Positions 52,405 to 61,380 of a stretch of DNA of 64,000 bases are shown here, in pieces (position 1 is the stretch's first letter; each line of letters starts with the position of its first letter). Below the pieces are notes generated by a model. That model made no database searches. It saw nothing but the letters and a program-made list of their open reading frames with translations, and was not told the DNA's origin. Made by a program: the position numbers and the translations under genes. This DNA comes from an uncultured Litoreibacter sp. (GTDB lineage: Bacteria; Pseudomonadota; Alphaproteobacteria; Rhodobacterales; Rhodobacteraceae). Location: assembly GCF_947501785.1 (NCBI RefSeq), contig NZ_CANMXB010000001.1, forward strand, positions 3,352,501-3,416,500, in the 5' to 3' direction.

Positions 52405-53373
52405 CTAAAGACCTGCAAGCAGCTCTTTGAGGGTCTGCTCACGCTGTTCCCACATGGCGAGCACTTCGTCACGCGTCATGATGTGCATCGGGCTTCCGCC
52501 TGCTTTCATCTTGCCAGTGACGCGGCTGTTTTCGAACATGGTCGGCACGGTGGCGGCCAGCTTGTCGATGATGCCTTGTGGCGTGCCCTTGGGGACCATC
52601 ACACCGCGGAAGTTCACGGATGAATTGTCCACGTCGAGGCCCGCTTCCATCATGGTGGGGACGTCCGGCATGAAGTCGTTACGCTCCAGATCGGCGACGC
52701 CGAGGATTTTGACGTTGCCGGCCTCACGCGCGCGGAAAGCGTCGGACAGGTTGTTGATGCCAGCCATAACTTCGCCCGCGATCACGGCTTTCATCGCCGC
52801 AGCGCCGCCGCCTTTAGTGGGGATATAGGCCATTTTGCATGCGCAGGCTTTTTCCATCTGCAGCGCCGCGATGTGGTGGCCCACAAAGAGGCCCGCGCCG
52901 GAGGTTGTCAGCTTGCCGGGGTTTTCCTTGGCGAAGGCGACGACGTCTTCCATGGAGTTGAATTCGCTGTCAGCACCCACGACCAGAACGGCAGGGTCCG
53001 CGCCCCAGTTGGCGATGGGCTCGAAGCTGTCGCGGGAATAGTCCACGCCGCCTTTGATCGACTGGGCGATGAAGTGGGGGATGTTGTAGGCGCCCAGCGT
53101 ATAGCCATCAGCCTCGGCCTGACCGGCGAGCCAGTTCCAGCCGACGCGGCCGCCCGCACCGGGCTTGTTCAGGATGGCGATGGGCATACCCAAAGCGTCC
53201 TCGTTGCCCGCGGTCATGGTGACGATGCGGGCTTGGAAGTCGGTCGCGCCGCCCGCGCCGTAGCTGACCATCATCATGATGGGCCGTTCGGGGTAGTTGG
53301 CATGGCCGTCGGCGAAAGACGCTCCGGTCATGGCTGTCAGGGCGATAACGGCCCCCGCGAGTAGTTTTTTCAT
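52405..53373 (-). CDS. TTT transporter substrate-binding protein (TctC)
   Basis: 322 aa, signal peptide to about TGASFADG (22). VSYGAGGATDFQARIVTMTA, IAILNKPGAGGRVGWNWLA, GLFVGHHIAALQME, PTKGGGAAAMKAVIAGEVMAG and FMPDVPTMMEAGLDV are Bug/TctC features. Placed next to sauS; probable ligand sulfoacetate or a related short sulfonate or carboxylate. Confidence 0.9.
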   Translation of the reverse strand: MKKLLAGAVIALTAMTGASFADGHANYPERPIMMMVSYGAGGATDFQARIVTMTAGNEDALGMPIAILNKPGAGGRVGWNWLAGQAEADGYTLGAYNIPHFIAQSIKGGVDYSRDSFEPIANWGADPAVLVVGADSEFNSMEDVVAFAKENPGKLTTSGAGLFVGHHIAALQMEKACACKMAYIPTKGGGAAAMKAVIAGEVMAGINNLSDAFRAREAGNVKILGVADLERNDFMPDVPTMMEAGLDVDNSSVNFRGVMVPKGTPQGIIDKLAATVPTMFENSRVTGKMKAGGSPMHIMTRDEVLAMWEQREQTLKELLAGL

Positions 53374-53418
53374 AGTTAGTTCCTCCCTAGGAATGGTGAT
53401 TTCTGCCGCTTTTGCGGT

Positions 53419-53889
53419 TCAGAAGAAGACCTCTCGCGGTGTGTAAACCGTAAGCAGTTTTGCGAAGAGACCGTACATGACGAGCATGAAGCCCGCCGTG
53501 ATTGCGATGCGCTTGAGCCATGATTTCAGCTGTCCGTGAGGGGCGGGATCATAGAGGCTTAGCAGGATAAAGAAGGCGATTGCTGTGGCGGTGTAGAAGC
53601 CGAAGCCCTTGGCCGCCCAGAAGATGTAGATCAGCGCGATGATCAGCCCGGGGGCGAGGTTTTTGACCTGCGTGGGCGTGATGCCACCCCCGACTTTGGT
53701 CCAGCCCAGGCAGGCTTTGGCGAAGGTCCAAAGGGCGAGAACGACGAAGACGGTGGCGATGAGGCGGGGGAACAGGAACGCCTCCGACGGGGTGGCGGTG
53801 TAGCTGACATAGGTGACCCAAACGCCGACCGCGGCGACGAGGCCGGAGCCGATCATGTGCTGGATGCGGGGCAGGGACGGGGCGCTCAT
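53419..53889 (-). CDS. TTT transporter small permease (TctB)
   Basis: 156 aa with four hydrophobic segments (PSEAFLFPRLIATVFVVLAL, LAPGLIIALIYIFWAAKGFG). ATG 53889 overlaps the tctA stop by 4 bases. Longer frames upstream are shadows of tctA. Confidence 0.88.
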   Translation of the reverse strand: MSAPSLPRIQHMIGSGLVAAVGVWVTYVSYTATPSEAFLFPRLIATVFVVLALWTFAKACLGWTKVGGGITPTQVKNLAPGLIIALIYIFWAAKGFGFYTATAIAFFILLSLYDPAPHGQLKSWLKRIAITAGFMLVMYGLFAKLLTVYTPREVFF

Positions 53890-55397
53890 GCGATGATCTC
53901 CTCTTTCGAGGTGTAGCGGCGGGAGCGCAGCTCCATGTAGCCGGAATAGGCGATGGAGGCGATGACGACGACGATCAGGAAGATGTTGAGCGCGCCGCCC
54001 AGGAAGTAGGGGCCGAGGCCGTCTGTGGCATTGGCGATCATCGAGCCTTGGATGAAGTTCGCCTCTGCGATGGGGCCGAGGATCAGGCCCAGGACCAGCG
54101 GGGCTGCGGAGAACCCGAAGCGTTCGAGGAAATACATCATCACCCCGAGCGCGGCCATGACGTAGACATCGCCCATGGAGCTTTGCACGGAGTAGCTGCC
54201 GAACACCGCGAGACCGAGGACCACGGCGGCCATGACGGATTGCGGGACTTGGGCGACGCGCGCCGCGACGCCCGCGACGTAAAGACCGAAGATGCACATC
54301 AGAACCTGTCCGATGAGCATGGAGTTGATGAAGGTCCACGCGACATCTGGGTGGTTGTCGAACAGATCCGTGCCGGGGAAGATGCCGTGGATCAGCAGCC
54401 CGCCGAGCAGGACGGCGGCGGTGGGGGAGCCGGGAATGGAAAGCGTCAGCAGCGGCACGAGGCTGGGGCCGACCATGGCGTTATTTGCGCTTTCGGCCGC
54501 GATCACGCCTTCGGGGTGGCCGGTGCCGAACTTGTCTCGGTTGGGGCTGAATTTCTTGGATTGGTCATAGGCCACAAGCCCCGCGATCTGGCCGCCGACG
54601 CCGGGGATCAGGCCGATGACGGAGCCTACGGCGGTGCCGATGCCCATGGCGCGTTTGTTGCGGAAGAGTTCCTTGAACGCGCCGGAGATGGGGTGCTTTT
54701 GCACCTTCAGCACCTCGGCGCCGTCGCCTTTGCGGCCCTTGGCGAACATGGTGATGACCTGCGGGATGGCGAAGAGGCCGATCAGCGCCGCGATGATGTT
54801 GATGCCGCCGCCCAAGGCGGGGTGGAAGATGAAGCGTTGCGCGCCCATGATGTCGTCGAAACCGATGGTGGCGAGCCACAGGCCGATGCAACCCGACAGC
54901 AGGCCTTTGACCACGGATTTGCTGTCGAGCGAGCCGATGACGGTGACACCGAGGATGGCGAGCCAGAACAAGTGGCTTGGCCCGAAGGCAAGCGCCCATT
55001 GTGCGAGGACGGGCGTCAGGAAGATCAGCAGCAGCACCCCGAAGATGCCGCCGACGGCGGAGGCGAGGAAGCTGATCTGCAGCGCCTTCGCGCCTTCGCC
55101 CTTTTGAGCCATGGTGTGACCGTCGAGCGTGGTGGCGATGTTGGCGGGGGCTCCGGGGATTTTCAGCAAAATGGCGGAGACCGCGCCGCCTGCGACCGTC
55201 GATGTATAGGCCGCGCCCAGCAGGATCAGGCCTTGCGCGGCTTGCAGTTGAAAAGTGAACGGGATCAGCAGCGCGACGGCCATTGTGGGCGACAGCCCCG
55301 GCGTCGCGCCCAAGATCAACCCCCCTATTGTCCCGAGCAGCAGCAACCCAAAGTTGATGGGTGTGAACACGTCACCGAAGTAATAGAGAAATTCCAT
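53886..55397 (-). CDS. TTT transporter large permease (TctA)
   Basis: 503 aa from ATG 55397, with GGGAGGG six bases upstream. Twelve hydrophobic segments. TctA hallmarks: GTIGGLILGATPGLSPTMAV, ILLKIPGAPANIATTLDGHT, GSVIGLIPGVGGQIAGLVAY, FGTGHPEGVIAAESANNA and LSIPGSPTAAVLLGGL. First gene of the tctABC-sauS-sauT operon, divergent from a LacI regulator. Confidence 0.93.
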   Translation of the reverse strand: MEFLYYFGDVFTPINFGLLLLGTIGGLILGATPGLSPTMAVALLIPFTFQLQAAQGLILLGAAYTSTVAGGAVSAILLKIPGAPANIATTLDGHTMAQKGEGAKALQISFLASAVGGIFGVLLLIFLTPVLAQWALAFGPSHLFWLAILGVTVIGSLDSKSVVKGLLSGCIGLWLATIGFDDIMGAQRFIFHPALGGGINIIAALIGLFAIPQVITMFAKGRKGDGAEVLKVQKHPISGAFKELFRNKRAMGIGTAVGSVIGLIPGVGGQIAGLVAYDQSKKFSPNRDKFGTGHPEGVIAAESANNAMVGPSLVPLLTLSIPGSPTAAVLLGGLLIHGIFPGTDLFDNHPDVAWTFINSMLIGQVLMCIFGLYVAGVAARVAQVPQSVMAAVVLGLAVFGSYSVQSSMGDVYVMAALGVMMYFLERFGFSAAPLVLGLILGPIAEANFIQGSMIANATDGLGPYFLGGALNIFLIVVVIASIAYSGYMELRSRRYTSKEEIIA

Positions 55398-55448
55398 TAA
55401 GGCCCTCCCAAACCCTATTGGCCGTCCATTGACACAAGAAGCTAAGGC

Positions 55449-55476
55449 ATGAAAATAGTATTGCAAATGTTTTCAT
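55449..55476. promoter_or_regulatory. Inverted repeat between tctA and lacI-type gene
   Basis: ATGAAAA-N14-TTTTCAT, with a central TTGCAA slightly off the axis. It lies in the 104-base divergent spacer and is a candidate LacI-family operator. Confidence 0.5.
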
Positions 55477-55501
55477 AAAACCGCTTCGAGAGGGCAGATT
55501 T

Positions 55502-56527
55502 ATGGCGTCAAAGCAATCGGGTAAGGCCGATATCGTGGACGTTGCGCGGGCTGCGAAAGTCTCTGCCTCGACGGTGTCGCGGTGCTTTAACCACCCCGAA
55601 CTGGTCAATCCCGCGACTCGCAGGAAGATCGAGCGCGCGATTGCCAAGCTGGGCTATATTCGCAACCGCGCGGCGCAGGCGATGCATGGCAAGAGGTCCG
55701 GCACCATCGGGCTGATTGTGCCGACGATCAACCACGCGATTTTCGCCGAGGTGGTGCAGAGCTTTTCCGACAGCGTCGAGCAGGCGGGGTTCACCATTTT
55801 GATGACCTCGCATGGCTACGACCTGGACCGCGAATACGACGTGCTGCGCAAATTGCTGGAGCACCGCGTTGACGGGATTGCACTGATCGGGCTGGCCCAT
55901 AGCGAAAAGACCTACACGCTGATTGAACAGCAGCAGGTGCCGTGCGTGGCGATCTGGAACCACGACGCAGCTTCGCGGGTGTCTTGCGTGGGGGCGGAGA
56001 ACTTTGCCGCCGGACGCATGGCGGCGGAGCATATTGTGGGGCTGGGGCATCGGCGTGTGGGCATGATCTTTCCGCAAACAGACGGGAATGACCGGGCGCA
56101 GGGGCGGCTGGACGGCGCGTGGGCGGTGTTGGACGATGTCGGGATCGAGGTGCCGGAGGCGTGGCAGATGGAGTCGCCATACTCTATTGCGCAGGCCAAG
56201 GAGGCGGTGGGGGAATTGCTGAACTCGGCGGACGTGCCTTCCGCGCTGATCTGCGGCAATGACGTCATCGCGCAGGGCGCGGTGTTTGCGGCTTTGAAGC
56301 TGGGGGTGCTTGTGCCGGAGGACCTGTCGGTCGTGGGCATCGGAAATTTCAAAGGCTCGCTGGAGATGGAGCCGGGGCTGACCACGGTGCATATCCCGGC
56401 GCAAGATATCGGGCGGATCGCGGGGGAGCAGATCGTAGCCACCGTAGCGGCTGACACACCCGAACTGGTGCGCGTCAGATGCGAGGTTGATCTGGTGGTG
56501 CGTGGAACCACGCGCGCCATCATTTAG
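55502..56527 (+). CDS. LacI-family transcriptional regulator
   Basis: 341 aa. DIVDVARAAKVSASTVSRCF and YIRNRAAQAMHGKRSGTIGL form the headpiece and hinge; the periplasmic-binding-like core runs 65-335 with LICGNDVIAQGAVFAALKLG and LTTVHIPAQDIGRIAGEQIV. GAGAGGG precedes the ATG. Divergent from the sulfoacetate-type operon, which it probably controls; known sauR genes need not be of this family. Confidence 0.92.
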   Translation: MASKQSGKADIVDVARAAKVSASTVSRCFNHPELVNPATRRKIERAIAKLGYIRNRAAQAMHGKRSGTIGLIVPTINHAIFAEVVQSFSDSVEQAGFTILMTSHGYDLDREYDVLRKLLEHRVDGIALIGLAHSEKTYTLIEQQQVPCVAIWNHDAASRVSCVGAENFAAGRMAAEHIVGLGHRRVGMIFPQTDGNDRAQGRLDGAWAVLDDVGIEVPEAWQMESPYSIAQAKEAVGELLNSADVPSALICGNDVIAQGAVFAALKLGVLVPEDLSVVGIGNFKGSLEMEPGLTTVHIPAQDIGRIAGEQIVATVAADTPELVRVRCEVDLVVRGTTRAII

Positions 56528-56541
56528 GGGGCTCTGCCCCC
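56527..56541 (+). terminator. Short GC hairpin at the lacI-type stop
   Basis: GGGGGC-TCT-GCCCCC starting within the stop codon; no U-run until about 56569. Weak terminator candidate. Confidence 0.45.
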
Positions 56542-56588
56542 GTCGCTGCCGCTCCTCCCCCGAGGTATTTTTGAAACAATGATGGGGG

Positions 56589-57758
56589 TTATTGCAGATC
56601 GCCGAAGGCGGTTTGCATGCGGGCGACGGCGTCTTCGATCTGGGCGCGGGGGGCGGCGATGTTGAAGCGCAGGAAGGCGTCGCCACCCTTGCCGAAGGTG
56701 GGCCCGGCATTGACTGCGATTTTGGCGTCTTTGGCGACGCGGGTGGTGAATTCTTCCTTGCTCATGCCTGTGCCGGAGAAGTCGACCCATGCCAGATAGG
56801 TGGCCTCCAGGTTCATGGATTTCAGGCCGGGGATGGCGTTGATGCCCGCATCGAAGAGTTTTTTGTTTTCCTCGATATAGGCGACGCAATCATCGACCCA
56901 TTTGGCCCCTTCGGGGGAGTAGGCTGCCGTGGCCATGAACAACCCGAAGGAGTTGGGCGACATGCCCAGCGCCGCCATGCGGGCGGCGAAGGTGGCGCGC
57001 AGGTCGGGGTCGGCGATGATCACGTTGCCGGAATGGGAACCTGCGATATTAAAGGTCTTGGTTGTGGCGGTCATCATCACCAGCCGGTCGGTGATGCCCG
57101 CGATATTGGCCATTGGGATATGCGTCTCCCCGGTGAAGACCAGATCGTGGTGGATTTCATCGGAGACCAGCACAAGATCGTGGCGCTTGGCGAAGGCGGC
57201 GACGGCCTGCAATTCACCCTTGGTCCAGACGCGGCCGCCGGGGTTATGGGGGGAGCAGAGGATGACCATGCTTTCACTGCCGGTCATCTGCGCGTCATAG
57301 GCGTCGAAGTCCATTTCGTAGCGACCGTTTTCAAGCGTCATTTCGCATTCGACGACGTCGCGGCCAGCCGCTTTGATGACCTTGGCGAAGGCGTGATACA
57401 CGGGCGTGAACAGCACCACGCCGTCACCCGGTTTGGTGAACGCGTCGACGCACATGGCGGTGCCGTTGACCAGACCGTGGGTGGTGAAGATCCAGTCGGG
57501 CTCCACATGCCAGCCGTGGCGGTTCTCCATCCACCAGCAGATGGCGGCGGTGTATTTGCTATCATCGCCGAAATAGCCGTAGACGCCATGATCGACCATG
57601 TCCTGCACCGCCTTTTGGATCACCGGCGCGGCCTCGAATTCCATGTCTGCCACCCACATCGAGATGCCGTCCTCGGCGGAGACGCCGTAGATCGCCTCCA
57701 TCCTGTCCCATTTCACGCAATGGGTGCCGCGGCGGTCGGGTGGGGTGTCAAAGCTCAT
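56589..57758 (-). CDS. MalY/PatB-type PLP lyase/aminotransferase
   Basis: 389 aa fold-type I enzyme. WVADMEFEAAPVIQKAVQDM and YFTTHG-like IFTTHGLVNGTAMCVDAFTK; CSPHNPGGRVWTKGEL, VLVSDEIHHDLVF and the PLP Lys in TATTKTFNIAGSHSGN. MalY/PatB members are C-S lyases, mainly cystathionine beta-lyases. Metabolic partner not evident from neighbours. Confidence 0.88.
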   Translation of the reverse strand: MSFDTPPDRRGTHCVKWDRMEAIYGVSAEDGISMWVADMEFEAAPVIQKAVQDMVDHGVYGYFGDDSKYTAAICWWMENRHGWHVEPDWIFTTHGLVNGTAMCVDAFTKPGDGVVLFTPVYHAFAKVIKAAGRDVVECEMTLENGRYEMDFDAYDAQMTGSESMVILCSPHNPGGRVWTKGELQAVAAFAKRHDLVLVSDEIHHDLVFTGETHIPMANIAGITDRLVMMTATTKTFNIAGSHSGNVIIADPDLRATFAARMAALGMSPNSFGLFMATAAYSPEGAKWVDDCVAYIEENKKLFDAGINAIPGLKSMNLEATYLAWVDFSGTGMSKEEFTTRVAKDAKIAVNAGPTFGKGGDAFLRFNIAAPRAQIEDAVARMQTAFGDLQ

Positions 57759-57849
57759 GTCGGTCTCCTTGGTTGCGGGTAACCTAACCCGCGCAGCACT
57801 GGCCGCAAGAGAGATTGCGAAACGGGCTGCGCTCGCCTAAATGGGGCAT

Positions 57850-58368
57850 ATGACATTGCCTATTCTGCTGCACCCCGACCCGCGCCTGAAAAAGGTCGCC
57901 GCCCCGATTGCCGACAGCTCTGACGCGCTGCGCAAGCTCGGCGACGACATGCTGGCCGCGATGTATGAGGCACCGGGCATCGGCTTGGCGGCCCCGCAGG
58001 TGGGCATCCTCAAGCGGATGATTGTACTGGATTGCATCAAGGAAGAAGGCGAAAAGCCGCGCCCGATCGTGATGCTGAACCCAGAGGTGATCGAAAGCTC
58101 TGCGGAGCTGAACACCTATGAGGAAGGCTGTTTGTCGATCCCTGAGCAGTTTGCCGATGTGACACGGCCTGCCGATGTCACCGTGGCGTGGATGGACCTG
58201 GACGGCAAGGCGCAGCAGGAGACGTTTGACGGGTTGTGGGCCACCTGCGTGCAGCATGAGATCGACCACCTGGAGGGCAAGCTGTTTATCGACTACCTCA
58301 AGCCGCTGAAGCGCCAGATGATCACCCGCAAAATGGTCAAGCTGAAGCGCGAATTGGCGCGCAGTTGA
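57850..58368 (+). CDS. def: Peptide deformylase 1
   Basis: 172 aa (ATG 57841 would add three residues). Removes the formyl group from nascent proteins. All three motifs intact: GIGLAAPQVG, EEGCLSIPEQ (metal Cys) and QHEIDHLEG (two His, catalytic Glu). First of three tandem copies, each overlapping the next by 4 bases and leading into fmt. Confidence 0.95.
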   Translation: MTLPILLHPDPRLKKVAAPIADSSDALRKLGDDMLAAMYEAPGIGLAAPQVGILKRMIVLDCIKEEGEKPRPIVMLNPEVIESSAELNTYEEGCLSIPEQFADVTRPADVTVAWMDLDGKAQQETFDGLWATCVQHEIDHLEGKLFIDYLKPLKRQMITRKMVKLKRELARS

Positions 58369-58823
58369 TCCGGCCCATTGTGATCCACCCCGACGACCGG
58401 CTGCGCCAGCTTTGCGCGCCGGTTCTGAGTGTCGATGACGGTTTGCGCGGGCTGATTTCTGACATGTTGGAGACGATGTATGACGCGCCGGGACGCGGGT
58501 TGGCGGCGCCGCAAGTGGGCGTGCTGAGCCGCGTCTTCGTGATGGACGCGACGTGGAAAACGGGGGAGCCGAGCCCGCTGGCCTTTGTGAACCCCGAGAT
58601 CCTGTGGGCCTCGCCCGAGATGCAGTCGAATGAGGAAGGGTGTTTGTCGATCCCTGATATGCCCGTGCAAGTGTCGCGGCCCGCGCGGATCGAGGCGATG
58701 TGGCTGGACGAGACCGGCACGCAACGGCGCGGCGCCTTTGAGGGGTTCGAGGCGGCCTGCATCTGCCACGAGACCGACCATCTGAACGGGGTATTGATCC
58801 TGGACCACGAGGCGGCGGCATGA
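58365..58823 (+). CDS. Peptide deformylase-like protein 2
   Basis: 152 aa with a TTG start inside TTGA at the end of the first def gene. Motifs GRGLAAPQVG, EEGCLSIPDM and CHETDHLNG keep all metal ligands and the catalytic Glu, so activity is plausible. Lacks the C-terminal extension of copy 1. Confidence 0.88.
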   Translation: MIRPIVIHPDDRLRQLCAPVLSVDDGLRGLISDMLETMYDAPGRGLAAPQVGVLSRVFVMDATWKTGEPSPLAFVNPEILWASPEMQSNEEGCLSIPDMPVQVSRPARIEAMWLDETGTQRRGAFEGFEAACICHETDHLNGVLILDHEAAA

Positions 58824-59311
58824 GGGAGTACGTCATGTGGCCCGACAAACGGTTGAAGACCGCAGCGGCAGAGGTCGCCGCGATCACCGACGAGGTGCGT
58901 GCCATCTGGGACGAGATGATCTTTGCCATGGACACCATGCCGGGCGTTGGTTTGGCGGCGGTGCAGCTGGGCGTGATGCAGCGGCTGGCGGTGGTGGACG
59001 CGTCAGATGTGCGCGGGCAGGCGGTGCGTATGGCCAACCCCGAGATTTTGCACAGCTCGGCGCAGCTACGCACCCATGAAGAGGGTAGCCCCAACCTGCC
59101 GGGCGTCTGGGCCAAGATCGAACGCCCGCGCGCCGTGACCGTCCGGTTCCTGAACGCCAGCGGCGACGTTGAAGAGCGCGATTTTGTCGGGGTATGGGCA
59201 ACCTCGGTGCAGCATCAGGTGGACCATTTGAACGGCAAGATGTTTTTTGACCACCTGAGCAAGGTGAAGCGCGACATGCTGCTGAAGAAGGCGACGAAGG
59301 TGCGGGTATGA
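58820..59311 (+). CDS. Degenerate peptide deformylase paralogue 3
   Basis: 163 aa, translationally coupled to copy 2 and to fmt. Motif 1 is [10 protein letters not shown], but motif 2 reads EEGSPNLPG with no metal Cys and motif 3 reads QHQVDHLNG with Gln for the catalytic Glu. The reading frame is intact and well spaced, so it is kept as a protein, probably without deformylase activity. Confidence 0.85.
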   Translation: MREYVMWPDKRLKTAAAEVAAITDEVRAIWDEMIFAMDTMPGVGLAAVQLGVMQRLAVVDASDVRGQAVRMANPEILHSSAQLRTHEEGSPNLPGVWAKIERPRAVTVRFLNASGDVEERDFVGVWATSVQHQVDHLNGKMFFDHLSKVKRDMLLKKATKVRV

Positions 59312-60204
59312 GACTTGTGTTCATGGGCACGCCGGAGTTTTCGGTTGCGGCTTTGGATGCCTTGGTTGACGCGGGGCATGAGATTTGCGCCGTCTATTCG
59401 CAGCCGCCGCGCCCGGCGGGGCGGGGCAAGAAATTGCGCGCCTCCCCGGTGCAGGCGCGGGCGGAGGCTTTGGGGCTGGATGTGCGCCACCCGGTGTCTT
59501 TGAAATCGCCCGACGTACAGGCGGAGTTTGCGGCTTTGGAGGCGGATATTGCCGTGGTCGTGGCTTACGGATTGCTGCTGCCTCAGGCGGTGCTGGATGC
59601 GCCGGCGCGGGGGTGTTTGAATATTCACGCCTCGCTGCTGCCCCGCTGGCGGGGGGCCGCGCCGATACATCGCGCGATCATGGCCCGCGACGCCGAGACC
59701 GGCGTTTGCATCATGCAGATGGAGGCGGGGCTGGACACCGGGCCGGTCCTGACGCGGCGGGTGTTGGAGATTGGCACGCGGGAAACAACCGGGGAGCTGC
59801 ATGACCGGCTGGCGGCTTTGGGCGCTGCGCAGATCGTGGAGACGTTGGCGCAGCTGGACGGGTTGACGCCCGAGCCGCAGGCCGAGGACGGCGTGACCTA
59901 TGCCGCCAAGATCGACAAGGCGGAAGCGCGGGTGGATTGGTCCAGGCCGGCGGTTGAGGTTGACGCGCTGATCCGTGGTTTGTCCCCATTTCCGGGGGCC
60001 TGGACGAGGGTGAATGGCGAGCGGTTCAAGCTGCTGGGCAGCTATGTCGTGGACGAGGACGGGCTTCACGGCGCTGTACTGGGAGGGTTTCGCATCGCCT
60101 GCGGGTCCGGCGCCGTCCAAGTGACGCGGGCGCAGCGCGAAGGCAAGAAGCCGATGGATATGGGCGAATTCTTGAAAGGGTTTGGGTTTCCCAAGCGGAT
60201 TTGA
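59308..60204 (+). CDS. fmt: Methionyl-tRNA formyltransferase
   Basis: 298 aa. Formylates initiator Met-tRNA using 10-formyl-THF. [38 protein letters not shown] and [20 protein letters not shown], with catalytic Asn-His region in [31 protein letters not shown]-terminal domain from 205. Joined to three def genes, the usual partner. Confidence 0.96.
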   Translation: MRLVFMGTPEFSVAALDALVDAGHEICAVYSQPPRPAGRGKKLRASPVQARAEALGLDVRHPVSLKSPDVQAEFAALEADIAVVVAYGLLLPQAVLDAPARGCLNIHASLLPRWRGAAPIHRAIMARDAETGVCIMQMEAGLDTGPVLTRRVLEIGTRETTGELHDRLAALGAAQIVETLAQLDGLTPEPQAEDGVTYAAKIDKAEARVDWSRPAVEVDALIRGLSPFPGAWTRVNGERFKLLGSYVVDEDGLHGAVLGGFRIACGSGAVQVTRAQREGKKPMDMGEFLKGFGFPKRI

Positions 60205-60302
60205 CCTTGGCCGATGTCGGAGTTGCATATTTTTGCCAAGATGAAACGGGATGTGTCTCTGTGCGGGGGCGCGTTAACCTTAATGAAAGGTTGGGATAAG
60301 CC

Positions 60303-60542
60303 ATGGCATTCTTTGCATTTTTCGGCGCGATGATGATTGCGGGCGTTGTGGGGTACGTGTCCGAGAAGTCGGGGTTCACCCATAACGGGTATGTGCCCTC
60401 GATCATCATTGCCGTGGGCGGGGCAGTTCTGTTTTTCATGGTGCGCGTGATGTTCGGGATCAGCTTCGGCCCACCTGGCGTGGACGCGATTGTCAGCGCG
60501 GTTGGGGCACTGATTTTGGTGCCGACACATTACCGCAAGTGA
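60303..60542 (+). CDS. Small two-to-three-helix membrane protein
   Basis: 79 aa; hydrophobic segments 1-20, 32-50 and 58-74. The glycine pattern recalls GlsB/YeaQ-type transglycosylase-associated proteins, but that is weak. A GCGTTAACCTTAA motif lies 20-32 bases before the ATG. Convergent with the NUDIX gene; ends overlap by 13 bases. Confidence 0.65.
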   Translation: MAFFAFFGAMMIAGVVGYVSEKSGFTHNGYVPSIIIAVGGAVLFFMVRVMFGISFGPPGVDAIVSAVGALILVPTHYRK

Positions 60543-60934
60543 TCAGAGACCCAGTTTAAGGCGTTTTGAAAAGGCAGTGCGAAGCCCGTGGGGTCTGCGT
60601 TCAGTGGGTGCCAAAAGAATTTGAACAGATGGCCGCCATCGTCCTGGCAATAATGCTGCCAACTTTCACGAACGGGCGGTGCCACCCGGCAAATGGCAAA
60701 ATGCCATGTCTGGCCTTCTGAGATGTCTTCGCTTTCGCCAATTGAGATGGCGGATTTTGTTTCCAGCCCGCTTTCCTCAAACAGCTCCCGCGCGGCGGCT
60801 TTGGCAGGGTTTTCGCGGGCCTCAATCGTGCCCTTAACGATTTGCAGCCCGGCTTGCGGGTGGGTGAAGGCAGCGATGCGTAAAGGCGCGCCGTCGGGGT
60901 GCAGGGCGATGGGGCAGGCTTTGTGGATCGTCAA
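60530..60934 (-). CDS. NUDIX hydrolase
   Basis: 134 aa from a TTG start overlapping the rnhA stop. Nudix box [23 protein letters not shown] spans about 35-57 with the REhxEE core. Hydrolyses a nucleoside-diphosphate-linked compound; substrate not predictable. Last gene of the ispH operon. Confidence 0.85.
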   Translation of the reverse strand: MTIHKACPIALHPDGAPLRIAAFTHPQAGLQIVKGTIEARENPAKAAARELFEESGLETKSAISIGESEDISEGQTWHFAICRVAPPVRESWQHYCQDDGGHLFKFFWHPLNADPTGFALPFQNALNWVSDHLR

Positions 60935-61380
60935 GGTTTGAAAGGTGCCATGCCGGCACGTGCCAGTTCATCGGCGCGTTCGTTTTCGGGGTGGCCCGCA
61001 TGTCCTTTGACCCATTCCCATGTCACGTTATGGCGGTCCCGGGCGGCGTCGAGCCGTTTCCACAGATCGATATTCTTGATCTCCCCGCCTTTCTTCTTCC
61101 AGCCTTTCGACTTCCAGCCGTAGATCCATTTGGTGATGCCATCTTTGACGTAAGCGCTGTCGGTGACCACCGTTAGGGTCGATGGCTTGGCCAGCGTTTC
61201 CAGCGCGTTGATGGCAGCCAGCAGCTCCATCCGGTTGTTGGTGGTTTGCGCCTCGCCGCCATTAAGTTCGCGTTCCTTGACGACCGCGTCGCCGTCACGT
61301 GCGATCAGGATCGCGCCCCAACCGCCTGGACCCGGGTTGCCGGAGCACGCGCCATCTGTGTAGGCGAACAGCTCAGGCAT
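60931..61380 (-). CDS. rnhA: Ribonuclease HI
   Basis: 149 aa from ATG 61380 ([20 protein letters not shown]). Carboxylate set: Asp in [11 protein letters not shown], Glu in [12 protein letters not shown], Asp in [12 protein letters not shown] and Asp in NERADELAR. Degrades RNA of RNA-DNA hybrids. Overlaps the methyltransferase gene by 8 bases. Confidence 0.96.
   Translation of the reverse strand: MPELFAYTDGACSGNPGPGGWGAILIARDGDAVVKERELNGGEAQTTNNRMELLAAINALETLAKPSTLTVVTDSAYVKDGITKWIYGWKSKGWKKKGGEIKNIDLWKRLDAARDRHNVTWEWVKGHAGHPENERADELARAGMAPFKP

Noticed and set aside
54048-55400. Long open frame on the + strand opposite tctA (450 codons)
   Set aside because: Low-complexity Asp/Glu/Gly/Arg translation, antisense to a well-supported membrane protein.
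56592-57782. Long open frame on the + strand opposite the MalY/PatB gene
   Set aside because: Gly/His-rich translation typical of an antisense frame; no ribosome binding site.
57784-59115. Long open frame on the - strand opposite the def genes
   Set aside because: Arg/Ser/Pro-rich translation with no family features; the def motifs on the other strand are decisive.
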